From Prevotellaceae bacterium UBA1720 (GTDB lineage Bacteria; Bacteroidota; Bacteroidia; Bacteroidales; Bacteroidaceae), in the NCBI GenBank assembly GCA_002317475.1, contig DCIS01000098.1, positions 1,702-23,039 of the forward strand: 21,338 bases of DNA, given 5' to 3'. Shown here one piece after another: positions 1-4,810 of this stretch. A program made the position numbers and the translations under genes. Each line of letters begins with the position of its first letter. Within the stretch, counting starts at the first letter, position 1. The notes below the pieces were generated by a model. It saw only the letters and a program-made list of their open reading frames with translations. It had not been told where the DNA came from and made no database searches.

Positions 1-458
1 TTCAGAGGTGCGTTCTGCGAGTAGCGCAGGTTGTCCTGGGTGAAGGTGTTGTATACACCCTTGCTCAGTGCCTCCTCGTCCTCGAAACCTGTCCATACCT
101 GCTGACCCTTCTCAGCATGGATGATAGCAGTACCTGTATCCTGGCAGAAAGGCAGGATGCCCTTGGCTGCGGTCTCTGCATTGCGCAGGAACTGCAAAGC
201 TACATACTTGTCGTTCTCGCTTGCCTCGGGGTCACGCAGGATCTTTGCTACCTGCAGATTGTGCTCACGGCGCAGCTTGAACTCTACCTCGTGGAAGCAT
301 TCCTGAGCAAGCATGGTCAAAGCCTCCTTGCTCACCTTCACGATTTTCTTACCCTCAAACTCACCAACAGATACACCCTCCTTGGTCAGGAGACGGTACT
401 CGGTGTCGTCCTTGCCCACCTGGAACATAGGAGCGTACTTAAACTCAACATTTGCCAT
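1..458 (-). CDS. Fumarate hydratase, class I (5' part; runs off the left edge)
   Basis: Reversible hydration of fumarate to malate by an oxygen-sensitive [4Fe-4S] enzyme in the cytoplasm. The visible 152 N-terminal residues begin MANVEFKYAPMF and contain LPFCQDTGTA near residues 102-111, the class I fumarase signature whose cysteine (C105) ligates the cluster. This separates it from the unrelated class II (FumC) enzymes. The ATG at 458 is the first in frame and lies about 58 nt below a good minus-strand promoter (523-554). The rest of the gene, normally 500-550 residues in total, is outside the window. It is divergent from the transporter at 644. Together with frdCAB at 10564-14085 it supplies the malate-fumarate-succinate branch typical of succinate-producing Bacteroidales. 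Which fumA/fumB label applies cannot be told from sequence. Confidence 0.93.
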   Translation of the reverse strand, partial: MANVEFKYAPMFQVGKDDTEYRLLTKEGVSVGEFEGKKIVKVSKEALTMLAQECFHEVEFKLRREHNLQVAKILRDPEASENDKYVALQFLRNAETAAKGILPFCQDTGTAIIHAEKGQQVWTGFEDEEALSKGVYNTFTQDNLRYSQNAPL

Positions 459-522
459 AGGTTGATTGTATTATTTAGTCTTTAAAGTTTACTATTTGTA
501 CTATGTACACTTTTGTGCTCTG

Positions 523-554
523 CAAAAATAACAATTATTAATGACTACACCAAG
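523..554 (-). promoter_or_regulatory. Bacteroidota-type promoter of the fumarase gene
   Basis: Read on the minus strand, a -7 box TATTTTTG (530 to 523) matches TAnnTTTG. A TTG-containing -33 element lies at 553-551, giving a spacer of about 20 nt. The predicted start near 516 leaves a leader of about 58 nt before the ATG at 458. Confidence 0.6.
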
Positions 555-595
555 AAAATTGATGGAAATATGATTCACCCTATTTCTTTTTTTGC

Positions 596-603
596 TACCT
601 TTG
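596..603 (+). promoter_or_regulatory. -7 promoter box of the transporter gene
   Basis: TACCTTTG is a perfect TAnnTTTG match, 40 nt upstream of the ATG at 644. No clear -33 TTTG is seen at the expected distance. It is arranged back to back with the fumarase promoter. Confidence 0.55.
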
Positions 604-643
604 CGCCCGAATTCAATAACAATTATAAAAAAAGAAGATTATT

Positions 644-1939
644 ATGGAAATGATTCCTTCTTGGATGCTTATCCCTTTTGCCGTACAGCTGCTATGTATT
701 GCTGTGCTGCCTCTTACCAAAATGGAGGAGTGGTGGGAGCATAATCTCCACAAACTTTTTGTCTCCCTGCTGTTGGGTGTACCTGTAGGTGCATGGCTTG
801 TCATGCACGGTATGTCACACGAACTGGAGCACCAGATGATCTACGATTACATCCCCTTCATCCTGCTCCTTATGGCGCTGTTTGTCACCACTGGCGGTAT
901 CTGCATCAAGGGTGACCTCAAGGCGACGCCTCGCACCAACACCATCATCCTCGCTGTCGGCTATCTGCTGGCCTCTTTCATGGGAACAACAGGTGCTGCC
1001 ATGCTGCTCATTCGTCTGCTCATCCAGACCAACAGCCAGCGTAAGCACAAGACACACACCATCCTTTACTTCATTGCTGCCGTAGCCAACTGTGGTGGTA
1101 TCCTGACTCCCTTAGGTGATCCCCCATTGTTCCTGCTCTTCCAGAAGGGTGTACACTTCGAGTGGTTCTTCAACCTCATCCCCGAGTGGGCTACCGTAGG
1201 TGTATTGTTGCTGACCACGTATTATTTCCTTGATACCTATAAATACAAGAAGGAAAGCAAAGAGGACCTGGCTTCTGACCATGCCGAGCAGGTGAAGGTT
1301 ACTGCAACGGGCCTCATCAACATCTTCTGGCTGCTCTGTGTCATTGCCTCTACGATGTTCATCAATGCAAAGTACATTCCCGCTATGGGTGAGCACGATG
1401 CTCCTTTCTATCTGAAGCTCCTGCGTGAATGGGTATTCATTGCCATCATCATTGCCTCTATGCTCACCACCAAGAAGAAGGTACGTACGGACAACAGTTT
1501 CTCATGGACTCCCATCCTCGAGGTGGCATGTGTCTTCTGTGGTATCTTTGCCACAATGACTCCTGCCCTGGAGTATCTGAAGCAGAATCCTCTGCCTGTC
1601 ACCGAACCTTGGCAGTTCATGTACTGCACCGGAGCCCTTTCAGCCTTCCTGGACAATGCCCCTACAGCAATGGTATTCCATGCTACGGCTACCACCTTGG
1701 CTGACCCCACCTCTGCCGGACTCATTGCCGGTATTTCCGAGACGCTCCTCAAGGCCATCTCTATGGGTGCTGTCTTCTTTGGTGCCCTCACCTACATTGG
1801 CAACGGTCCCAACTTCATGGTCAAGAGTATTGCCGAGCAGAGCGGCATCAAGATGCCCAGCTTCTTTGGCTACATGATCAAGTTCTCCCTGATCGTCTGC
1901 CTGCCCATCTACATCCTCGTTCAGCTCATCTTCTGCTAA
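644..1939 (+). CDS. Sodium:proton antiporter / anion transporter of the ArsB-NhaD superfamily
   Basis: Integral inner-membrane protein of 431 residues, with about 11-12 hydrophobic segments spread along its length. The two half-repeats of the ion-transporter superfamily each carry a signature. The first has LTPLGDPPLFLLF at residues 154-166. The second has SAFLDNAPTAM at 333-343, followed by YIGNGPNFM at 384-392. The LGDPP and DNAP motifs are shared by NhaD antiporters and related citrate-type carriers, so the substrate (Na+/H+ or a carboxylate) is not settled by sequence. It is known in Bacteroidales annotations as a putative NhaD or citrate-transport-like protein. The ATG at 644 is preceded by an A-rich GAAGA stretch. 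It is a single gene with its own -7 box and is followed by the repeat-rich gap. Next to fumarase, a role in sodium or C4-acid balance is possible but unproven. Confidence 0.85.
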   Translation: MEMIPSWMLIPFAVQLLCIAVLPLTKMEEWWEHNLHKLFVSLLLGVPVGAWLVMHGMSHELEHQMIYDYIPFILLLMALFVTTGGICIKGDLKATPRTNTIILAVGYLLASFMGTTGAAMLLIRLLIQTNSQRKHKTHTILYFIAAVANCGGILTPLGDPPLFLLFQKGVHFEWFFNLIPEWATVGVLLLTTYYFLDTYKYKKESKEDLASDHAEQVKVTATGLINIFWLLCVIASTMFINAKYIPAMGEHDAPFYLKLLREWVFIAIIIASMLTTKKKVRTDNSFSWTPILEVACVFCGIFATMTPALEYLKQNPLPVTEPWQFMYCTGALSAFLDNAPTAMVFHATATTLADPTSAGLIAGISETLLKAISMGAVFFGALTYIGNGPNFMVKSIAEQSGIKMPSFFGYMIKFSLIVCLPIYILVQLIFC

Positions 1940-1959
1940 GCGTTTCAAGGACTAAGGAC

Positions 1960-2053
1960 GTTCAGATAACGTACAAACACCGTACAGACACCGTATAAAC
2001 ACCGTACATCTACGTAGGCTATACGTAAGCTACACGTAGGTTGTACGGTGTTT
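1960..2053. repeat. 11-nt imperfect tandem repeats forming a long hairpin
   Basis: Units of exactly 11 nt follow one another: GTACAAACACC (1971-1981), GTACAGACACC (1982-1992), GTATAAACACC (1993-2003), then GTACATCTACG, TAGGCTATACG, TAAGCTACACG and TAGGTTGTACG (2004-2047). GTTCAGATAAC at 1960-1970 is a decayed unit. The left half pairs with the right: AAACACCGTACA (1997-2008) and TGTACGGTGTTT (2042-2053) are perfect 12-nt inverted arms. The RNA could fold just after the transporter stop codon. Confidence 0.8.
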
Positions 2054-2074
2054 CTTCTTTGGTTCCGAGATAGC

Positions 2075-2107
2075 ATCGCGGATCCTTCGCGGAATCATCG
2101 CGGAGAC
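2075..2107. repeat. Three 11-nt CGCGGA repeats
   Basis: ATCGCGGATCC, TTCGCGGAATC and ATCGCGGAGAC follow one another with exact 11-nt spacing and share the core TCGCGGA. Confidence 0.75.
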
Positions 2108-2120
2108 GCAAAGAATGCGT

Positions 2121-2226
2121 TAGGGCACATTAGGGGAACATAGGAAGCACTACTAACTCTAGGTCATCCTAGGATTATCTCGGACTTTCTAGGATAGTCT
2201 AGGACTCCTAGAAGTGTCTAGGAAAA
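2121..2226. repeat. 10-nt phased TAGG repeats
   Basis: TAGG or a one-base variant recurs at 2121, 2131, 2141, 2160, 2170, 2180 (TCGG), 2190, 2200, 2209 (TAGA) and 2219, almost exactly every 10 nt. The bases between the cores vary. Confidence 0.75.
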
Positions 2227-2317
2227 CATAGTTTTTTAAAGTTTGTTTTTCCCCCTAACCCTTCATTTTGGCTGTTTTTTGACAACTAATATTAAGATTA
2301 TCAATGCATTACACAGA

Positions 2318-2365
2318 GGTGAAGGGTTGGTGAAGGGTTTGGAAACCCTTCACCAACCCTTCACC
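2318..2365. repeat. 23-bp-arm palindrome built from 11-nt repeats
   Basis: The left arm 2318-2340 and right arm 2343-2365 are perfect reverse complements separated by only two bases (GG). Each arm contains two 11-nt-spaced units: GGTGAAGGGTT twice on the left, and AACCCTT followed by CACC on the right. No uridine tract follows, so a simple intrinsic terminator is unlikely. It could still end or protect transcripts from either side. Confidence 0.85.
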
Positions 2366-2460
2366 AGTCATAACACACTGAACTACAATGAGTTTAGTGG
2401 CAAAGTGAAAGGTTTGCCCGATTTCACACTTGTTTTTGGTTCGTCGTCAATTCAACAACC

Positions 2461-2871
2461 TCAAACCTGGTTAGATTCGAAAAGATTAAGAAACTCTGCT
2501 GGTGTTACAACCTGTGGCTTTCTCGGATAGTGCTTGAGGTTGCCGGTTACAAGGAATGATTCTTCTACTGTAAGAGTGATTTCGAAGAACACACGATCAG
2601 TTTCGTCTGGCATTGGTTCGGGGAAAGAGGTACGTGATGTTGGAATACCATATTCCCTAACATAGTTGATGATTCTATCGACCTCTGTCTCTTTTACCTT
2701 GAACTTCTTACGTTTCAGGACTTCGTCATACTCCTTTAAGATGTCTTCATCGTAAAGAGGTGTGATTGTGCCATCAAGCATCATCTCAATCACTTTCTTT
2801 GTAGGTGATTGAGGATTTTTGGATATGAAGGACGACACATAAACATTGGTATCAACTACAGCATAGATCAT
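2461..2871 (-). CDS. PIN-domain toxin of a type II toxin-antitoxin pair
   Basis: 136-residue predicted Mg2+-dependent ribonuclease of the PIN fold (COG1569-like). The N-terminal strand reads YAVVDTN with the first catalytic aspartate at D7. A conserved acidic helix follows (E47), then PMPDETDRVF with D89/D92. The ending VTGNLKHYP (108-116) and VTPAEFL is typical of this subgroup. The length is normal and the acidic pocket appears intact, so the toxin is probably active on RNA. Its ATG overlaps the antitoxin stop by 4 nt (2868-2871), indicating translational coupling. The PIN fold here is paired with a RelB/DinJ-type antitoxin rather than a VapB-type one. The downstream end faces the palindrome at 2318-2365. 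Confidence 0.88.
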   Translation of the reverse strand: MIYAVVDTNVYVSSFISKNPQSPTKKVIEMMLDGTITPLYDEDILKEYDEVLKRKKFKVKETEVDRIINYVREYGIPTSRTSFPEPMPDETDRVFFEITLTVEESFLVTGNLKHYPRKPQVVTPAEFLNLFESNQV

Positions 2872-3182
2872 AATCCAAGGCGTTGTTTGCGTTCTTCTCT
2901 TGCAAGGCGGATTTCCTCATTTATTTCATCGAGAGTCATTTCTGGTTCTGTAGATGCCTCCGCTCTTCTGCGAATAGATTCAAAAGCCAGTTTCGCATTC
3001 TCCCGAGTCTTTGCCTTTTCATCTGTTGCATTGATAGAGAAAGGAATACTCCGGCTTCTCACCACAGCATTCACAAAAATATTGATTGCTGTGTTTGCAC
3101 TCATTCCAAACTGCTCACAAAGACTATCGAACTGCGACTTCATCTGAGCATCTAATCTTACTGTCATTGCCTGTTGTGCCAT
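2868..3182 (-). CDS. RelB/DinJ-family antitoxin
   Basis: 104-residue protein. Residues 5-50 form a ribbon-helix-helix: MTVRLDAQMK as the DNA-contacting strand, then two helices around FDSLCEQFGMSANTAINIF. This is the RelB/DinJ signature, including the SANTAIN segment and the following RSRSIPF. The C-terminal half (51-104) is charged and helical, as expected for the segment that binds and neutralises the toxin. It is first in the operon with the PIN toxin. An inverted repeat 17-33 nt upstream of the ATG (3199-3215), just below the promoter, is the natural autoregulatory operator. The base composition is AT-richer than the flanking fumarase and two-component genes, in keeping with a mobile accessory module. 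Confidence 0.9.
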   Translation of the reverse strand: MAQQAMTVRLDAQMKSQFDSLCEQFGMSANTAINIFVNAVVRSRSIPFSINATDEKAKTRENAKLAFESIRRRAEASTEPEMTLDEINEEIRLAREERKQRLGL

Positions 3183-3198
3183 ATCGTGTACATTTTAT

Positions 3199-3215
3199 GG
3201 TATCAACATGATACC
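3199..3215. promoter_or_regulatory. Probable antitoxin operator
   Basis: GGTATCA-ACA-TGATACC is a perfect 7-bp-arm dyad, extended by TA/TA one base further out. It lies between the promoter (3236-3267) and the antitoxin start at 3182. That is where a ribbon-helix-helix antitoxin would bind to repress its own operon. Confidence 0.7.
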
Positions 3216-3235
3216 GTATAGATTTGTTTTTGGTG

Positions 3236-3267
3236 CAAAAATACATCATTTCCGTGAAACCACCAAA
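3236..3267 (-). promoter_or_regulatory. Near-consensus promoter of the toxin-antitoxin operon
   Basis: On the minus strand, TTTG at 3267-3264 and TATTTTTG at 3243-3236 are separated by 20 nt, matching the Bacteroidota -33/-7 consensus in sequence and spacing. Transcription should begin near 3230, so the dyad at 3199-3215 lies in the initially transcribed region. Confidence 0.75.
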
Positions 3268-3307
3268 TAAATCCGAGAAATAGTTTTAGGAAATCAGAAA
3301 TAGAAAA

Positions 3308-3346
3308 CCCGACTGACACCAGGCGAGGGGCTTAACGTCAGTCGGG
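3308..3346 (-). terminator. Intrinsic terminator of the small-ORF operon
   Basis: CCCGACTGAC (3308-3317) and GTCAGTCGGG (3337-3346) are perfect 10-bp arms around a 19-nt loop. On the minus strand the stem is followed by TTTTCTATTTC. It lies 28 nt beyond the last small ORF (stop at 3374) and insulates the toxin-antitoxin promoter. Confidence 0.75.
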
Positions 3347-3373
3347 ATGAGATGTTAGCATAGAAGATGATTA

Positions 3374-3463
3374 CTATTCGTAAGTCACAGTACCATCTTC
3401 GTCAACTTCTGCAAATCCAATTTGTTGTGAGAGTCTCTCTACTTGTTCTTCATTTGAAGCCAT
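3374..3463 (-). CDS. Very small ORF, 29 residues, unknown
   Basis: ATG at 3463 encodes MASNEEQVERLSQQIGFAEV and then an acidic tail ending in TVTYE. It is hydrophilic with no signal or membrane segment and is not a family I recognise. It overlaps the end of the 46-residue ORF by 14 nt in another frame and is followed by the terminator at 3308-3346. It may be the third cistron of a tiny operon. Alternatively, it and the ORF above may be halves of one roughly 75-residue gene broken by a frameshift. The upstream reading frame is closed by a TGA shortly before the ATG. Confidence 0.4.
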   Translation of the reverse strand: MASNEEQVERLSQQIGFAEVDEDGTVTYE

Positions 3464-3590
3464 TTCTGTACGAATTCATCGTAATTCTTCGATTATCAAA
3501 AACCATAACATAAGCCGGATTGTACGGGATGCCATAAAATTGCTCCAGCAATTCTATTTGCATATCGAAACTTATCGCATATCCATTCAT
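3450..3590 (-). CDS. Small ORF, 46 residues, unknown
   Basis: ATG at 3590 is two bases after the stop of the 58-residue ORF and reads MNGYAISFDMQIELLEQF then GIPYNPAYVMVFDNRR. The sequence has protein-like character (YGIPYNPAYV, amphipathic first helix) but I cannot assign a family. Tight spacing with its neighbours and a common terminator suggest one transcript. It ends at TGA inside the next ORF, so a frameshifted longer protein is a possible alternative. Confidence 0.45.
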   Translation of the reverse strand: MNGYAISFDMQIELLEQFYGIPYNPAYVMVFDNRRITMNSYRNGFK

Positions 3591-3592
3591 TA

Positions 3593-3769
3593 TTAAACTT
3601 CTTTCTTAAATGAATCTGCTACATCCCAGAAAATATCTCCATTCTCCATGCGAACAACCAAAACGATACCACGCCATGGGTTGTTCTCGACCTCAATAAT
3701 TTGCCCCTTTGCCCAATCAGCATAGTGAGACACTTGAGGAGATACCATTACATAATCATTTACTGCCAT
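3593..3769 (-). CDS. Small conserved-looking protein, 58 residues, unknown
   Basis: ATG at 3769 gives MAVNDYVMVSPQVSHYADWA followed by KGQIIEVENNPWRGIVLVVR and an ending DIFWDVADSFKKEV. Alternating hydrophobic residues with NDYVMV and KGQIIEVE suggest a small beta-barrel, as in proteins that start with a KOW or SH3-like strand pattern. That is inference only. It is first of three small minus-strand ORFs, about 114 nt below a TAACTTTG box at 3889-3896. Confidence 0.6.
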   Translation of the reverse strand: MAVNDYVMVSPQVSHYADWAKGQIIEVENNPWRGIVLVVRMENGDIFWDVADSFKKEV

Positions 3770-3846
3770 AGTATTTAATAATCTAATTTGTTAATTGTTA
3801 TTCATGCTACATTATGTAAACAGCCTGTTACGCTCCCCAATGATAT

Positions 3847-3859
3847 GGACAAAATGTCC
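3847..3859. repeat. Short dyad in the small-ORF leader
   Basis: GGACA-AAA-TGTCC is a perfect 5-bp-arm inverted repeat, 30 nt below the -7 box and 78 nt above the first small ORF. It could be an operator; there is nothing else to support this. Confidence 0.35.
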
Positions 3860-3888
3860 TTGTACACAGGAAATAGCACCTTTTGCCG

Positions 3889-3918
3889 CAAAGTTACTAA
3901 TTTTTAGTCAAACCACAA
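3889..3918 (-). promoter_or_regulatory. Promoter of the small-ORF operon
   Basis: On the minus strand TAACTTTG (3896-3889) fits TAnnTTTG, with a TTG at 3918-3916 and a 19-nt spacer. The predicted leader is about 115 nt. Confidence 0.5.
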
Positions 3919-4008
3919 CAACAATCTTCACTTTTTAACCACAACCTCCTCACATTTTCCCTAAAAGTGTACTGATTGAATTCTCAAGCACGAGCAACAA
4001 AGAGTGAA

Positions 4009-4026
4009 GTGTAACAACATTGTAAT
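4009..4026 (+). promoter_or_regulatory. Pho-box-like direct repeat upstream of the two-component operon
   Basis: GTGTAAC-AACA-TTGTAAT consists of two 7-nt half-sites separated by 4 nt, the geometry of a PhoB-binding Pho box. It ends 10 nt above the -33 element of the response regulator promoter. The half-sites TGTAAC and TGTAAT recur with the same spacing above the PiT phosphate transporter (8200-8217). Confidence 0.55.
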
Positions 4027-4036
4027 ACGCTTTTCC

Positions 4037-4067
4037 TTTGTCATTCCAGGTAAAGTATGTATATTTG
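4037..4067 (+). promoter_or_regulatory. Consensus promoter of the two-component operon
   Basis: TTTG (4037-4040), a 19-nt spacer and TATATTTG (4060-4067) fit the Bacteroidota promoter consensus. The predicted start is about 14 nt before the ATG at 4088. Because this promoter lies inside the upstream extension of the reading frame, it rules out a start at 4004. Confidence 0.8.
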
Positions 4068-4087
4068 CGTCCAAAACAGGTTTGCAC

Positions 4088-4810
4088 ATGAAGATACTGG
4101 TTGTTGACGACGAGCAGGATATCTGCGAGATTCTTCAATATAATCTGGAGACAGAAGGGTATGAGGTGGTGACTGCCAACTCGGCTGAGGAGGCCATGGC
4201 ATGGATCATGGGTGAGGGATTGAGGATGAAGGATTCCTCAACTTCCATGCCTGATCTGATACTCCTTGATGTCATGATGGGCGAAATGTCTGGCTTTCAG
4301 ATGGCCCGCAAGCTGAAGGACAATCCCGAAACGGCACACATTCCCATCATCTTCATCACGGCTCTTGACAGCGAGGATGATACCGTCAAGGGGCTCAATA
4401 TCGGAGCTGACGACTACATTGCCAAACCGCTGAGTATGAAGGAGGTAAAGGCCAGGGTGAAGGCTGTTCTTCGCCGAACAGCTGGCGAAAAGGTCGATAT
4501 AAAAAGTGTAGAACAAAGTTCTATTCTGACTTATGAAAGCGTGAAACTTAACCTTGATTCAAAGATAGCAATGCTGGATGGTGAGGAATTGCCACTTACC
4601 AAACTTGAATTTGAACTTCTTGCTCTTTTTCTGCAGCATCCCAACAAGGTGTATAGCCGAAATGACCTATTGGAAAAATGTTGGCCAAACGATGTCTGCG
4701 TACTTGACCGAACTGTTGACGTGAACATCACACGGTTGAGAAAGAAGATTGGACAATACGGCAACCAGATAAAGACACGCGTAGGGTATGGCTACTACTT
4801 TGACAAGTAA
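4088..4810 (+). CDS. OmpR/PhoB-type response regulator
   Basis: 240-residue DNA-binding response regulator. Residues 1-120 form the receiver: acidic pair D7/D8, phospho-acceptor D61 in LILLDVMMG, switch T91 and K113 in the KP motif. Residues about 145-240 are the winged-helix effector, with LTKLEFELLALF, DRTVDVNITRLRKKI and the terminal VGYGYYF. There are about 8 extra residues (MKDSSTSM) before the D61 strand compared with typical receivers. I place the start at 4088 (MKILVVDDEQD) because the longer frame would begin upstream of the promoter. The kinase start overlaps its end by 23 nt. A Pho-box-like repeat upstream, also found before the PiT gene, suggests a PhoB-equivalent that regulates itself. 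That is inference from context and not from specific residues. Confidence 0.92.
   Translation: MKILVVDDEQDICEILQYNLETEGYEVVTANSAEEAMAWIMGEGLRMKDSSTSMPDLILLDVMMGEMSGFQMARKLKDNPETAHIPIIFITALDSEDDTVKGLNIGADDYIAKPLSMKEVKARVKAVLRRTAGEKVDIKSVEQSSILTYESVKLNLDSKIAMLDGEELPLTKLEFELLALFLQHPNKVYSRNDLLEKCWPNDVCVLDRTVDVNITRLRKKIGQYGNQIKTRVGYGYYFDK

Larger units (their letters stand above)
1940..2460. other. Gene-free repeat-rich region
   Basis: There are 521 nt between the transporter stop and the PIN toxin gene, with no convincing ORF on either strand. It holds four distinct blocks of short imperfect repeats with 10-11 nt periodicity (1960-2047, 2075-2107, 2121-2226, 2318-2365), listed separately. The remaining stretch 2227-2317 is AT-rich and 2366-2460 shows nothing recognisable. 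Confidence 0.8.

Noticed and set aside
2243..2530. 95-codon plus-strand open frame across the palindrome
   Set aside because: It runs through the palindrome and into the 3' end of the PIN toxin gene on the other strand; there is no promoter and the composition is not coding-like.
4004..4087. Upstream extension of the response regulator frame to an ATG at 4004
   Set aside because: The extension contains the -33 and -7 promoter elements (4037-4067), and the receiver domain begins naturally at MKILVVDDE (4088).
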